DNA of 36,660 nt from Bacteroidales bacterium UBA4318 (GCA_002393895.1 DGUE01000191.1:1-36660), one strand, 5' to 3'. Positions 1 through 9,128 are shown, counted from the first letter of the stretch. The notes: generated by a model from the letters alone, not told the origin. Translations and numbers: made by a program.

Positions 1-536
1 TCCTCGTGATGGCCACCCAGAACCCTATCGAGCAGGAAGGGACCTATCCTCTGCCCGAGGCCCAGGTGGACCGCTTCATGCTGAAGGTGGTGGTGGACTA
101 CCCGAAGAAGGAGGAGGAGAAACTCATCATCCGCATGAACAACAGCGGCGAGTTCCCCCAGCCCAGCCCTGTGGTCAGCCCCGACGACATCGTCCGCGCC
201 CGCGAAGTGGTGCGCGAGGTCTATATGGACGAGAAGATAGAGCGCTACATAGTAGATATCGTGTATGCCACCCGCACCCCTGAAGAGTATGGCCTGAAGG
301 GCCTCAAGGACCTCATTTCCTACGGAGGATCCCCCCGCGCCAGCATCAGCCTGAGCGCTGCCGCGAAGGCCTACGCATTCATCAAGCGCAGGGGCTATGT
401 GATTCCGGAAGATGTGCGTGCCGTCTGCCCCGAGGTGCTCCGTCACCGCATCGGCCTCACTTACGAAGCCGAGGCTGAGAACGTTAGCTCAGAAGAGATC
501 ATCTCCCAGGTGATCAATGCAGTAGTGGTGCCGTAA
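1..536 (+). CDS. MoxR-family AAA+ ATPase, C-terminal part (partial)
   Basis: The gene is cut by the left window edge; its frame is open from base 3 and ends with TAA at 534-536. The first residues read VMATQNPIEQEGTYPLPEAQ, the sensor-1 and following segment typical of MoxR AAA+ ATPases, followed by the DRF motif and the helical lid. Walker A and B lie outside the window. MoxR proteins act in the cytoplasm as chaperone-like ATPases working with von Willebrand factor A (vWA) proteins. Here the stop codon overlaps the start of a DUF58 gene by one base and a batA/batB pair follows, the usual moxR-bat arrangement of Bacteroidetes. It is very likely the first or an early gene of the bat operon. 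Confidence 0.93.
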   Translation, partial: LVMATQNPIEQEGTYPLPEAQVDRFMLKVVVDYPKKEEEKLIIRMNNSGEFPQPSPVVSPDDIVRAREVVREVYMDEKIERYIVDIVYATRTPEEYGLKGLKDLISYGGSPRASISLSAAAKAYAFIKRRGYVIPEDVRAVCPEVLRHRIGLTYEAEAENVSSEEIISQVINAVVVP

Positions 537-1417
537 TGAGTCCGGAAGAACTGATAAAGAAGGTCCGGAAGATAGAAATCCGCACCAAGGCTCTCTCGCA
601 TCAGATATTCGCGGGGGAGTACCATTCCGCGTTCAAAGGGCGCGGCATGGCCTTCAGCGAGGTGCGCGAATACCAGTATGGGGACGACGTTCGCAACATG
701 GACTGGAATGTTACCGCCCGCATGCGCGCCCCATACATAAAGGTGTTCGAGGAAGAGCGCGAGATGACGGTGGTGCTGCTGGTGGATGTGAGCCGTTCCG
801 GCCTTTTCGGCACTCAGACCCGCACCAAGCGCGAGCTGCTGGCGGAGATAGCCGCCGTGCTCAGCTTCAGCGCCATCCTCAATAACGACAAGGTGGGAGC
901 CCTCTTCTTCAGCGACCATGTGGAGAAGTTCATCCCCCCGAAGAAGGGCCGCAGCCATCTCCTTCACATAATTAGGGAGATGCTGGAACTTCAGCCCACT
1001 TCGGACGGCACCGACATCGGCGCTGCGCTGCAGTTCCTCACCGGAGCCATCAAGAAGAAATGCACCGCCTTCCTGCTGAGCGACATGCTGGATGCGGATG
1101 CTGCCGGGCATCCCCGCTACGAGGATGCCATGAAGGTGGCGGCGGGCAGGCACGACCTCTCCGTGATCAAAGTCTTCGACCCCCGCGAACGCAGTCTTGC
1201 GCCGGTTGGCCTCATCAACATAAAAGACAGCGAAACCGGACGTTCCGCATGGGTGAATACCGACAGCGCGGCTGTGCGCAGGGCCTATGGGCAATGGTTC
1301 ACCACCCTCGCCGGAGCCGAGCAGCAGCTGTTCAACCGTTATAAAGTGGAAAGCGTGGAAATCTCCACCGATTCGGATTACGTCCGCGCTCTCATGTCAT
1401 TTTTCGCCAAGAGATGA
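536..1417 (+). CDS. DUF58 / vWA-like protein of the bat operon
   Basis: A 293-residue cytoplasmic protein with no membrane segment. The DUF58 signature is clear: GRGMAFSEVREYQYGDDVRN at about 36-55, followed by MDWNVTAR, then a vWA fold whose metal site begins at D84 (DVSRS). DUF58 proteins are the usual partners of MoxR ATPases and are thought to help insert cofactors or mature envelope complexes; the client is unknown. The start ATG shares one base with the moxR stop (TAATG), and the TGA overlaps the next start (ATGA), so translational coupling is likely. The large antisense frames over it are codon-usage shadows. Confidence 0.93.
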   Translation: MSPEELIKKVRKIEIRTKALSHQIFAGEYHSAFKGRGMAFSEVREYQYGDDVRNMDWNVTARMRAPYIKVFEEEREMTVVLLVDVSRSGLFGTQTRTKRELLAEIAAVLSFSAILNNDKVGALFFSDHVEKFIPPKKGRSHLLHIIREMLELQPTSDGTDIGAALQFLTGAIKKKCTAFLLSDMLDADAAGHPRYEDAMKVAAGRHDLSVIKVFDPRERSLAPVGLINIKDSETGRSAWVNTDSAAVRRAYGQWFTTLAGAEQQLFNRYKVESVEISTDSDYVRALMSFFAKR

Positions 1418-2358
1418 ATATCCTTTTCAGCATACTCCTGACCCTTCTCGAGATTGTGCCCAAGGGCGACGCGTTCATCAAGCCCCAGACCAGGCGCGAT
1501 TCCATCTACGTGGCCGACAGGCTCGAATACGGTTTCGAGCTGGACAACGTGCGGAAGGGCACGGAGCTGGCCCTGCCGGATGCGATGGCCATGTCGAATG
1601 ACACCCTCACCGTGGTGGAAGACTGGAAACTGGACACGCTGAAGATCCGCCGCCGCAAGGGCCTGATGGATATCAGGGGCAGGATAGTCGTGGCTCCGTT
1701 CGAGGAAGGCGACTATGCCATGCCCCACATTTTCCTTCTGCGCCGCGAAGGCGGCAAGATTGACACGCTGCGCTTCGACAGCGTGGTTTTCCACGTGGCC
1801 GAATTCCCCATAGACTCCGCCCGGGTGGCGAGGAACGAGCTCCAGCCCCTGGTGAGGTATCCGCTCACGTTCAAAGAGCTGCTGCCCTGGCTGCTGGGAG
1901 GCCTGTTCCTCCTCGGGCTGCTGGCGGCAGGCATCTCCATGTGGCTGGCACGCGCCCGCCGCAAGGAATACGAGCTAACCCATGAGCCCGCCCACATCAC
2001 CGCACTGCGGAAGCTGGATGCCTACAGGGGCAACGGATTCTGGGCGCCAGAGAAGCAGAAAGCCTTCTATTCCGGAGTGACCGATACCCTCAAGGCCTAT
2101 ATAGAGGCCCGTTTCGGGGTGGATGCCCCGGAGATGACCACCGCCGAGGTGTTCGATGTCCTGAAGGGCGCCAAGGGCCTTCCGGAAGACGTTTACGGCA
2201 ATACCAAGGAGCTGTTCGAGACCGCGGACCTCATCAAGTTCGCGAAATTCACGGCCCCGGACGAATATAATGCAAAGGTGGTTCCCACCGCCGTCCGTTT
2301 CGTGACGGAAACCTATCAGAACGTGCTTGAGGAGGAGCCGGAAGGAGATGTTCTTTGA
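1414..2358 (+). CDS. bat-operon membrane protein of unknown function
   Basis: This 314-residue protein has a weakly hydrophobic N-terminus that may act as a signal peptide. A beta-rich region of about 140 residues follows, then one clear membrane helix at about 154-175 (LLPWLLGGLFLLGLLAAGIS), then a cytoplasmic helical tail rich in charged residues. The order resembles a short BatD: extracytoplasmic domain, membrane helix, helical tail. Bacteroidetes bat operons usually carry a protein of this kind between the DUF58 gene and batA. It overlaps the DUF58 gene by four bases (ATGA) and runs into batA, so it probably belongs to the same membrane complex. No catalytic motif is seen. Confidence 0.8.
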   Translation: MNILFSILLTLLEIVPKGDAFIKPQTRRDSIYVADRLEYGFELDNVRKGTELALPDAMAMSNDTLTVVEDWKLDTLKIRRRKGLMDIRGRIVVAPFEEGDYAMPHIFLLRREGGKIDTLRFDSVVFHVAEFPIDSARVARNELQPLVRYPLTFKELLPWLLGGLFLLGLLAAGISMWLARARRKEYELTHEPAHITALRKLDAYRGNGFWAPEKQKAFYSGVTDTLKAYIEARFGVDAPEMTTAEVFDVLKGAKGLPEDVYGNTKELFETADLIKFAKFTAPDEYNAKVVPTAVRFVTETYQNVLEEEPEGDVL

Positions 2359-3331
2359 GTATCCCAAGCTTCTCTGGCTGCTGGCCCTGCCGGTGCTGCT
2401 CGCGGTCCACTACCTGTGGCTGGAACTGAGCGGCAGGCGCCCGCACATGCGGGTGTCGGCATCGGCCCCCTGGCTGGCCGGAGGCGGCAGCGTTCTCGCG
2501 TGGCTGAGGCATCTCCCGTTCATCCTCCGCACCGCGGCCCTCTGCCTCATAATCGTGGCAATCGCCCGCCCGCGCTCATCTACCGAAACCGAAAAGGTTG
2601 ACACCGAGGGAATCGACATCGTGCTGGCGATGGACGTATCCACCTCCATGCTCGCGCGGGACTTCGACCCCGACCGCATCAGCGCAGCCAAGGACATTGC
2701 CATAGAATTCATCGCCCAGCGGCCTTCGGACCGCATGGGGATAGTGGTGTTCGCGGGGGAGAGCTACACCCAGTGCCCCCTGACTACCGACCGTGCCACC
2801 CTCATCAACATGATGAAGGACGTGCAGACGGACCTCATCGAGGACGGCACCGCCATCGGCAACGGCCTGGCGACCGCGGTGGCGCGCATGAAAGATTCGG
2901 ACGCCAAGAGCCGCGTGGTCATCCTACTCACCGACGGTGTGAACAACAGGGGAGAGATAGCGCCCGCGACGGCGGCGGAGATAGCGAAGACCTACGGCGT
3001 GCGAGTGTACACCATAGGCATGGGCACCCGCGGGGAGGCCCCCTATCCGGTGATGACCCCCTGGGGGGTGGAGGTCCGGAAGATTCCCGTGGAGATAGAT
3101 GAGGACCTGCTGAAATCCATCGCGGAGGCCACCGGAGGGCGGTATTTCCGCGCCACCGACAATACCAAGCTGGCGGAGATCTATTCCGAGATCAACCAGA
3201 TGGAGAAGGTGCGCACCACGGTGGACTGTTTCCCCGTATATAAAGAACTTTTCGACAAGTACGCGGTCTGGGCTCTGGTATGCCTGCTGCTCGAACTCGT
3301 GCTCCGTCTGTTTATAAGGAGGCTGCCGTAA
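2348..3331 (+). CDS. batA: BatA, vWA-domain membrane protein
   Basis: A 327-residue protein with two N-terminal membrane helices (about 6-25 and 55-75), a vWA domain and a C-terminal helix (about 300-322). The MIDAS motif is DVSTS at 96-100, followed by the threonine and LLTDGVNNRGE elements of the fold. BatA was named for Bacteroides aerotolerance. The vWA domain is expected in the cytoplasm or periplasm anchored by its helices. I chose ATG 2348, inside the end of the previous gene, rather than the upstream TTG at 2327, because MFFEYPKLLWLL is the usual BatA beginning and purine-rich GGAGGAG sits just before it. The TAA overlaps the batB start by one base. Confidence 0.93.
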   Translation: MFFEYPKLLWLLALPVLLAVHYLWLELSGRRPHMRVSASAPWLAGGGSVLAWLRHLPFILRTAALCLIIVAIARPRSSTETEKVDTEGIDIVLAMDVSTSMLARDFDPDRISAAKDIAIEFIAQRPSDRMGIVVFAGESYTQCPLTTDRATLINMMKDVQTDLIEDGTAIGNGLATAVARMKDSDAKSRVVILLTDGVNNRGEIAPATAAEIAKTYGVRVYTIGMGTRGEAPYPVMTPWGVEVRKIPVEIDEDLLKSIAEATGGRYFRATDNTKLAEIYSEINQMEKVRTTVDCFPVYKELFDKYAVWALVCLLLELVLRLFIRRLP

Positions 3332-4332
3332 TGCTGATATTCGCCAATCATCAATACCTGATCCTGCTGCTCTTGGTGCCGCTGATGCCGCTCCTCTACG
3401 CCCTGGTGCGCTATCTTCGCCGGGAGCGCCTTCGCCGCATAGGGGATGAGAGCCTGGTGCGGCAGCTGATGCCTTCCTGGTCTGCATCTAAGGGCTGGGT
3501 GAGGCTCGTGTTCTTCGACCTGGCATTCGCATTCTTTGTGATCGGCCTGTCCAGGCCGCAGATAGGAGCCAAACTTCAGGAGAGGGAGACCAAGGGCGCG
3601 GAGATCATGATATGCCTCGATGTGTCCAACTCCATGCTGGCCAAGGATTATTCCCCCAACCGCCTGGAGCGCGCCAAACTGGCGATATCCCGCATCACCG
3701 ACAAGCTGCAGGACGACCGCATCGGCCTCATCATATTCGCCGGGAGCTCCTTCGTGCAGTTGCCAATCACCAACGACTACGTCTCGGCCAAGATGTTCTT
3801 GAACAGCATCAGCACCGAATCCGTGCCCGTGCAGGGAACGGCCATCGGCGACGCCATCCTCACCGCCGCGCGCAGTTTCAGCGCCCAGAGCGAGAAGAGC
3901 CGGGCCATAATCGTGATAACCGACGGTGAGAACCATGAAGACGATCCGGTCGAGGCCGCAAAGCAGGCCGCTGAACTCGGCATCAAGATATATACGATAG
4001 GTGTGGGATCGCTCCGCGGCGAGCCCATCCCCATGGACGGGGAACTCCTCAAAGACAAGGACGGCAACATCGTGGTGACCCACCTCGACGAAGACACCCT
4101 GCAGAAGGTCGCGGAGGCGGGGAACGGGGCTTACGTGCATGCCGGCAACGAGGAATTCGGCCTGAACCCGATAATCAACGACATCAACAAGCTGGAGGAG
4201 GAGTACTACAAGTCGGTGGTGTTCGAGGAGTATGACGAGCAGTACATGTATTTCTTCGCGGTGGCGCTGGTGCTGCTGGCGATAGAGATGCTGATAGGCG
4301 AAAGGCGTTGGAAAAGGAGGATGTTCGAATGA
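3331..4332 (+). CDS. batB: BatB, vWA-domain membrane protein
   Basis: A 333-residue paralogue of BatA. It has N-terminal membrane helices (about 9-27 and 57-75), a vWA domain with MIDAS DVSNS at 97-101 and VITDGENHEDD downstream, and a C-terminal membrane helix followed by a basic tail. The start ATG 3331 overlaps the batA stop (TAATG) and is preceded by AAGGAGG at 3317-3323, an unusually good Shine-Dalgarno for this phylum. A longer frame from 3280 is possible but would bury the start inside batA. BatA and BatB are thought to form a membrane complex with BatC, D and E. The stop overlaps batC by four bases. Confidence 0.93.
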   Translation: MLIFANHQYLILLLLVPLMPLLYALVRYLRRERLRRIGDESLVRQLMPSWSASKGWVRLVFFDLAFAFFVIGLSRPQIGAKLQERETKGAEIMICLDVSNSMLAKDYSPNRLERAKLAISRITDKLQDDRIGLIIFAGSSFVQLPITNDYVSAKMFLNSISTESVPVQGTAIGDAILTAARSFSAQSEKSRAIIVITDGENHEDDPVEAAKQAAELGIKIYTIGVGSLRGEPIPMDGELLKDKDGNIVVTHLDEDTLQKVAEAGNGAYVHAGNEEFGLNPIINDINKLEEEYYKSVVFEEYDEQYMYFFAVALVLLAIEMLIGERRWKRRMFE

Positions 4333-5168
4333 GAAAGATACTGTGCATATTGCTGATATTGAGCGCGTTGCCGCTGTCCGCCCAGGTGGACAGGAAGGAA
4401 GTGCGCGCCGGCAACCGCGCTTACCGCAAGGGTAAAGTGGAGGCCGCCGAGCTCGAATACAGGAAGGCGGTGGCCAAGGACAGCACTTCGGTGGCCGGAT
4501 GGAACAATCTGGGCGTCGCGCTCAATGCCCGGGGCGACGTGCAGGGGGCGAAGCAGGCCTTCGATAAGGCCATTGGCGCCTCGTCCTCCGACAAGGACCT
4601 GGCCCGCGGCTATTTCAACGACGGCTGCTCTTCGCTGGAGGCCAAGGATTACGGCGGGGCTGTGAAGAGTTTCCGCAAGTGCCTGCAGCTGGACCCGGAC
4701 AATGTGGATGCAAAGGAGAGGTATTCCTATGCGAAGAAGATGCTGAGGGACCAGCAGCAGAACGGTCAGAACGGCCAGAATGGTCAGAACGGTCAGAACG
4801 GCGACCAGAACCAGGATCAGGAACAGAATCAGAATCAAGATCAGGACCAAAATCAGGATCAGCAGGACCAGCAGGACCAGCAAGATCAACAGGATCAGCA
4901 AGACCAGCAGGACCAAGACAAGGATCAGGACCAAGACAAGGATCAGGATCAGGACGGCGAGGACCAGCAACAGCAGAACCAGCCTCAGCCGCAACCCCAG
5001 CAGCAGCCGAAGCCCCAGCCTCAGCCCGGCCAGCAGCCGCAGATATCTCCCCAGCAGGCGCAGCAGATGCTACAGGCAGTGCAGGCCAAGGAAAAGGAGA
5101 CCCAGGATAAGGTGAACAAGCAGAAGGCTGCGGTGCTTCAGTCCCGGCAGAAAGAAAAGAATTGGTAG
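4329..5168 (+). CDS. batC: BatC, TPR protein with Q/D/N-rich tail
   Basis: A 279-residue protein with a signal peptide ending LPLSAQ near residue 19, then two to three tetratricopeptide repeats (about 20-135) containing the NNLGVALNARGD and QLDPDNVDAKERYSYAKKML blocks. A very low-complexity tail of Gln, Asp, Asn, Lys and Pro fills about 140-250. The protein is expected in the periplasm, where TPRs would bind BatA/B partners. I chose ATG 4329, which overlaps the batB TGA (ATGA) and begins a proper signal peptide, rather than TTG at 4308. The tail is encoded by short tandem codon blocks, which generate long spurious Leu/Val-rich frames on the opposite strand. Confidence 0.92.
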   Translation: MRKILCILLILSALPLSAQVDRKEVRAGNRAYRKGKVEAAELEYRKAVAKDSTSVAGWNNLGVALNARGDVQGAKQAFDKAIGASSSDKDLARGYFNDGCSSLEAKDYGGAVKSFRKCLQLDPDNVDAKERYSYAKKMLRDQQQNGQNGQNGQNGQNGDQNQDQEQNQNQDQDQNQDQQDQQDQQDQQDQQDQQDQDKDQDQDKDQDQDGEDQQQQNQPQPQPQQQPKPQPQPGQQPQISPQQAQQMLQAVQAKEKETQDKVNKQKAAVLQSRQKEKNW

Positions 5169-5169
5169 T

Positions 5170-7764
5170 ATGAAACGTCTTTTAACCATATTCGCGTCCA
5201 TGCTGGTGGCAGCAGGCATGCATGCACAGTCCGTGCGTGTCGAAGCCCCCAACCTAGTGGCAGCGGACGAACAGTTCAACGTGAGTTTCTCGGTGGAGGG
5301 AGAGCACGCCCCAAGCGAGTTCGAATGGGAACCCGGGGACGGATTCCGTCTGGTTTGGGGCCCGCAGAAAGGCACTTCCACATCTATCAGCATAGTCAAT
5401 GGCAAACGTTCAAAGAGCGTTACCAATTCCTATACCTATGTGTTGATGCCTGTGCGCACCGGCACTTTCACCCTTCCGGCCGCGGTGGCCACCATCCAGG
5501 GAAAGAAGGTAAGCAGCCGGAGTTTTTCCATCGAGGTGGTATCCGGAAGCGCTTCCAGAAGCAGCTCCGGTGCGGCAGCGTCTTCCGGGAACTCCGGAGC
5601 CAGGCAGCAGCAGGCCACCGGAAGCATCTCTTCGGACGATATCTACATGCGTCTGATAGTCAATAAGACCCGGGCGGTCGTGGGAGAAGGCATCTCGGCG
5701 AGTCTCAAACTCTACCAAAGAGTGAATATTGCAGGATTCGAGGATGCCAGGTTCCCCACCTTCAACGGCTTCTGGAGCCAGGAACTGCAGGCCCCTTCGA
5801 GCATAGAGTTCAAGCGTGAGAATGTGGGCGGGGAGATCTTCAATACCGCGGTCCTCCGCAGCTGGAACCTGATTCCGCAGAAGGCGGGAGATGTGACCAT
5901 AGAACCGGCCGAACTGGTTTGCCTGGTGAACGTAAGGGCGGCCTCATCTTCCTCGGGAAGCATATTCGACAGTTTCTTCCAGGACAGCTACCGTCAGGTG
6001 CGCAAACGCGTTACCTCACAGCCGGTTACGCTGCATATTTCGGCCCTTCCCGCAGGAGCTCCCGCCTCGTTCGGCGGCGGTGTCGGCAAGTTTGAGATGA
6101 AGGCGGAACTCACCAGGGATTCGCTTAAAACTCACGATGCCGCTTCGCTAAAGGTGACGGTTTCCGGCACCGGCAACCTGGCCCTTCTGAACGCACCCAA
6201 GGTCTCCTTCCCCCCGGATTTCGAGGTGTACGACATGAAGTCGTCTGATTCCGGCCGCAGCCGCGTGTTCGAATATCCCTTCATTCCCCGCAGCCACGGA
6301 GACTTCGAGATAGGGCCGGTGGAGTATAGCTACTACGATATCTCCTCCGGGAAATATGTGACCCTCAGTTCCGGCCCCCTGCATCTGGCAGTGGCCCGTG
6401 GCGCGGATCTGGAAAGTGCCGTGCCTGCCGGCGGGCAGCTGGTTCAGAACCGTAGGGACGTGAAAGATCTGGGGAGCGATATCCGCTTCATCTACAGCAA
6501 GTTGCCTTCTTTGTCCGGAGCCGGACGCTTCTTCGTGTGGTCCCCTCTGTTCTGGGGGCTTGCCGTGCTTCTGCTGATGGCGGCGGCAGCCGTGTGGTTC
6601 ATCCTCCGCAGGCGTGCTGCACTCCGTGCCGATGTGGCCGGCAGCCGTAACCGCTCTGCCACCAAGATGGCCCGCAAGCGCCTGGCCCTCGCCGGAGACT
6701 TCCTCCAGAAGAATCTATACACTGCATTTTATGAAGAGCTGCACAAGACCCTGCTGGGCTTCATCTCAGACAAGCTGAATATGGATGCGAGCGAGATGAG
6801 CAAGGAGAATATTGTTTCCAGGCTATGTTCCGAGGGCGTTTCCGAGGGCCTGGCGGCTGATTTCTCATCGCTTCTGGATGCCTGCGAGTATGCCCGGTAT
6901 GCGCCGGATGCCGGCCATGAGGCCATGAACAGCCACTACGAGAGCGCGGTCTCGGTGATTTCCGCGATAGATTCTTCCATGAAAAAGAAAAAGACTTCCG
7001 GCGGAGCCGCCGTGCTGGCCCTGCTGCTGATGCTTGTTCCTTTTGGCGGGCGTGCCGCCGATGCATATCCTGATTCCCTCTGGAATGCAGGTGTGGCGGC
7101 CTATACCGACGGCCGCTGGCAGGATGCCTCGCAGGCTTGGGCTGCCATCGAAAGCATCGGCCTGGCATCTCCGGAGCTGTATTGCAATCTGGGTGATGCC
7201 TACTTCCGGCAGAATATGCTGGCGAAATCCATACTCTATTATTCGCGTGCCCTGAAGCTGGACCCTTCCTATGCCGATGCCCGCTACAATCTGGAATTCG
7301 CCCGCTCGCTCACTCAGGACAGGATTGATTCCGTGCCGGAATTCTTCCTGCGCAGCTGGATGCGTAAGCTTTGCTGGACCCTTCCTTCGGATGGCTGGGC
7401 CTGGATATCGCTGGCACTTCTCGCAGTGCTGCTGTCGCTGGTTCTGGTGTTCCTGCTTTCGCGCAGTTCCGCTGCCCGCAAGCTGGGATTTTTCTGCGGC
7501 ATTGCCGCGCTGGTGCTGATGGTTTTCGCGCTTGTATTCGCTTCCTGGCAGAGGAGGGACTACCTCCGGGCGGACGATGCCGTGGTGATGAGGCCGGTTG
7601 TTCCGGTGAAAAGTGCGCCCTCGGGAGCCGATACCAAAGACCTGTTTATCCTGCATGAGGGCACCTGTGTTGAGGTTTTGGACAGTGTTGGGGACTGGTG
7701 CAACGTGAAGCTTTCAGATGGGCGTGAGGGCTGGCTGGAAAAGGATGGAATCAGCATTATTTAA
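5170..7764 (+). CDS. BatD-BatE fusion protein
   Basis: One continuous 864-codon frame. Residues 1-20 form a signal peptide ending MHAQ. About 21-450 are the beta-rich extracytoplasmic BatD domains with a Ser/Gly/Ala linker near 130-160. A membrane helix at about 458-480 is followed by RRR and a cytoplasmic helical domain to about 600. At M604 (base 6979) a second signal-like segment begins, MKKKKTSGG plus a hydrophobic run, followed by TPR repeats (about 625-700), two membrane helices and a C-terminal SH3-like domain ending WLEKDGISII. That second half matches BatE, normally a separate gene. The retained BatE start can serve as an internal membrane anchor, so the topology stays sensible. A real fusion or a frame-restoring indel are both possible. 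Confidence 0.88.
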   Translation: MKRLLTIFASMLVAAGMHAQSVRVEAPNLVAADEQFNVSFSVEGEHAPSEFEWEPGDGFRLVWGPQKGTSTSISIVNGKRSKSVTNSYTYVLMPVRTGTFTLPAAVATIQGKKVSSRSFSIEVVSGSASRSSSGAAASSGNSGARQQQATGSISSDDIYMRLIVNKTRAVVGEGISASLKLYQRVNIAGFEDARFPTFNGFWSQELQAPSSIEFKRENVGGEIFNTAVLRSWNLIPQKAGDVTIEPAELVCLVNVRAASSSSGSIFDSFFQDSYRQVRKRVTSQPVTLHISALPAGAPASFGGGVGKFEMKAELTRDSLKTHDAASLKVTVSGTGNLALLNAPKVSFPPDFEVYDMKSSDSGRSRVFEYPFIPRSHGDFEIGPVEYSYYDISSGKYVTLSSGPLHLAVARGADLESAVPAGGQLVQNRRDVKDLGSDIRFIYSKLPSLSGAGRFFVWSPLFWGLAVLLLMAAAAVWFILRRRAALRADVAGSRNRSATKMARKRLALAGDFLQKNLYTAFYEELHKTLLGFISDKLNMDASEMSKENIVSRLCSEGVSEGLAADFSSLLDACEYARYAPDAGHEAMNSHYESAVSVISAIDSSMKKKKTSGGAAVLALLLMLVPFGGRAADAYPDSLWNAGVAAYTDGRWQDASQAWAAIESIGLASPELYCNLGDAYFRQNMLAKSILYYSRALKLDPSYADARYNLEFARSLTQDRIDSVPEFFLRSWMRKLCWTLPSDGWAWISLALLAVLLSLVLVFLLSRSSAARKLGFFCGIAALVLMVFALVFASWQRRDYLRADDAVVMRPVVPVKSAPSGADTKDLFILHEGTCVEVLDSVGDWCNVKLSDGREGWLEKDGISII

Positions 7765-7786
7765 TGTGGATAAATTGTTGATAATG

Positions 7787-7817
7787 TTTGTTTATTGAGG
7801 AATTCTTTCTATATTTG
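7787..7817 (+). promoter_or_regulatory. Bacteroidetes-type promoter of the OmpA gene
   Basis: TTTG at 7787-7790 and TATATTTG at 7810-7817 are separated by 19 bases, an exact match to the primary sigma-factor consensus of this phylum. Transcription should begin near 7824, leaving a 5' leader of about 70 bases that is AT-rich just before the start codon (TTAGTTAACTAAATAAAAAA). The strong match fits the highly expressed look of the downstream gene. Confidence 0.8.
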
Positions 7818-7895
7818 CAGCGCAATATGCCCTCTACCGGGAAATTGACAGTTTAGTTTGTAGTTAAATTTTTAGTTAACTAAATAAAAAAAAGT

Positions 7896-9062
7896 ATGAA
7901 AAAGTTTTTCGCAATTGCTGCCGCTATTCTGATCAGCGTTGCTTCCTTCGCACAGGAAACCAACCGCGATGAGAACGGTAATCTCAAGTTCGGTGGCTAT
8001 GAAACCAACGGTTTCTGGGACAACTGGGTCGTTGGTTTGGGTTGGAATCTTCCTACCACCACCACTACTCCTCTCTACATCCCCAAGACTCTCGGTCAGG
8101 TCGGTGACTTCACCAAGATGTTCCCCGGTGGTGTCGAGCTTTTCGCCCTTAAGTGGATCGATCCTTGCTATGGTGTCCGTTTCGGCTGGACCGGCATGCA
8201 GACCGTCTCTCCCGTTGAGGATGTTAAGAAGAATCTCAACTATGCACACGTAGACATTCTCTGGAATATCTGCAATGCATGGTGGGGCTACAAGGAAGGA
8301 AGGAAATTCGAAGTTTCCCCTTACTTCTCCCTCGCTCCTTTCATGAGGTCCGGTAAGACCCTCGGTGCCGGCGCAGGTGCAGGTATCTTTGCAGACCTCG
8401 CCCTCGGAACTGAGTGGGCTCTCTTCGCAGACCTCGGTGGAATCCTGTCCGATGGCAATCTCCTTGGCCACGCTGGTGACACCTACAACTACTGGAAACT
8501 CGAACTTGGTATCGCCAAGAGCTTTGGCAAGACCAACTGGACCCGCACTGCCACCACCGCTGCTGCCGCTGCTGCTGCTATTGCTGCTGCAAAGGCCGCT
8601 CAGGAGGCTGCTGAGGCAAAGGTCGCCGGCGCTCAGAAGGCTGCTGCCGATGCACAGGCTGCTGCCAAGAATGCACAGAGCGAAGCCGCTCAGCTCGTAG
8701 ACGAGGCTAAGAAGGCTGCCGGTGCAAATGTTGATGGTCTCTTCGATGAGCCCGTCGTGGTTTACTTCCAGATTGGCCAGAGCACTCTCTCCAAGGCTGA
8801 GAAGGCACACGCCGAGTATGCTATCAAGAACATCATCGCCCGTGGCGAGAACGTTAAGTTCACCCTCAATGGTAGCGCAGATACCGGAACCGGTTCCAAG
8901 GCTCGCAACAAGCAGCTCTCCAAGCAGCGTGCACAGACCGTTTACAACCTCGTTGACGAACTCGGCGTAAGCCGTGAGAACATCACCGTGGTCGAGTGGG
9001 ATGGCACCGAGAGGTTTGCAACTCCTGAGCTCAACCGTGCTGTTATCATCGAGAAGCAGTAA
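7896..9062 (+). CDS. OmpA-family outer-membrane protein
   Basis: A 388-residue protein with a signal peptide ending SVASFAQ near residue 20. The N-terminal region of about 200 residues has alternating aromatic segments that suit an eight-stranded barrel. An Ala-rich helical linker at about 220-275 is made of AAA, AKAAQEAAEAK and AQKAAADAQAAAK type repeats. The C-terminal OmpA-like peptidoglycan-binding domain (about 280-388) includes NGSADTGTGS and NKQLSKQRAQTV. Such proteins tie the outer membrane to peptidoglycan. Codons are strongly biased (AAG, CTC, GGT, GCT), unlike neighbouring genes, which suggests very high expression. It has its own promoter and terminator. Confidence 0.92.
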   Translation: MKKFFAIAAAILISVASFAQETNRDENGNLKFGGYETNGFWDNWVVGLGWNLPTTTTTPLYIPKTLGQVGDFTKMFPGGVELFALKWIDPCYGVRFGWTGMQTVSPVEDVKKNLNYAHVDILWNICNAWWGYKEGRKFEVSPYFSLAPFMRSGKTLGAGAGAGIFADLALGTEWALFADLGGILSDGNLLGHAGDTYNYWKLELGIAKSFGKTNWTRTATTAAAAAAAIAAAKAAQEAAEAKVAGAQKAAADAQAAAKNAQSEAAQLVDEAKKAAGANVDGLFDEPVVVYFQIGQSTLSKAEKAHAEYAIKNIIARGENVKFTLNGSADTGTGSKARNKQLSKQRAQTVYNLVDELGVSRENITVVEWDGTERFATPELNRAVIIEKQ

Positions 9063-9083
9063 TCAATCGATTCGGTAAAAAGT

Positions 9084-9114
9084 AAAAAAGCCAGCCCACG
9101 TGGTTGGCTTTTTT
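9084..9114 (+). terminator. Rho-independent terminator of the OmpA gene
   Basis: Thirteen-base arms, A6-GCCAGCC at 9084-9096 and GGTTGGC-T6 at 9102-9114, pair with one G-T wobble around a CACGT loop. The right arm ends in a T run. The A-rich left arm makes it potentially bidirectional. Confidence 0.88.
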
Positions 9115-9128
9115 CAAATGAAGACGTC

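Noticed and set aside
461..1294. A 277-codon minus-strand frame opposite the DUF58 gene
   Set aside because: No motif; the + strand frame has the full DUF58 signature and couples to its neighbours.
4206..4994. A Leu/Val/Ile-rich minus-strand frame that looks like a membrane protein
   Set aside because: It is the complement of the Gln/Asp-coding repeats of batC.
7872..8810. A 312-codon minus-strand frame across the OmpA gene
   Set aside because: The OmpA gene has a signal peptide, domains, promoter and terminator; the antisense frame reflects its strong codon bias and Ala-rich repeats.
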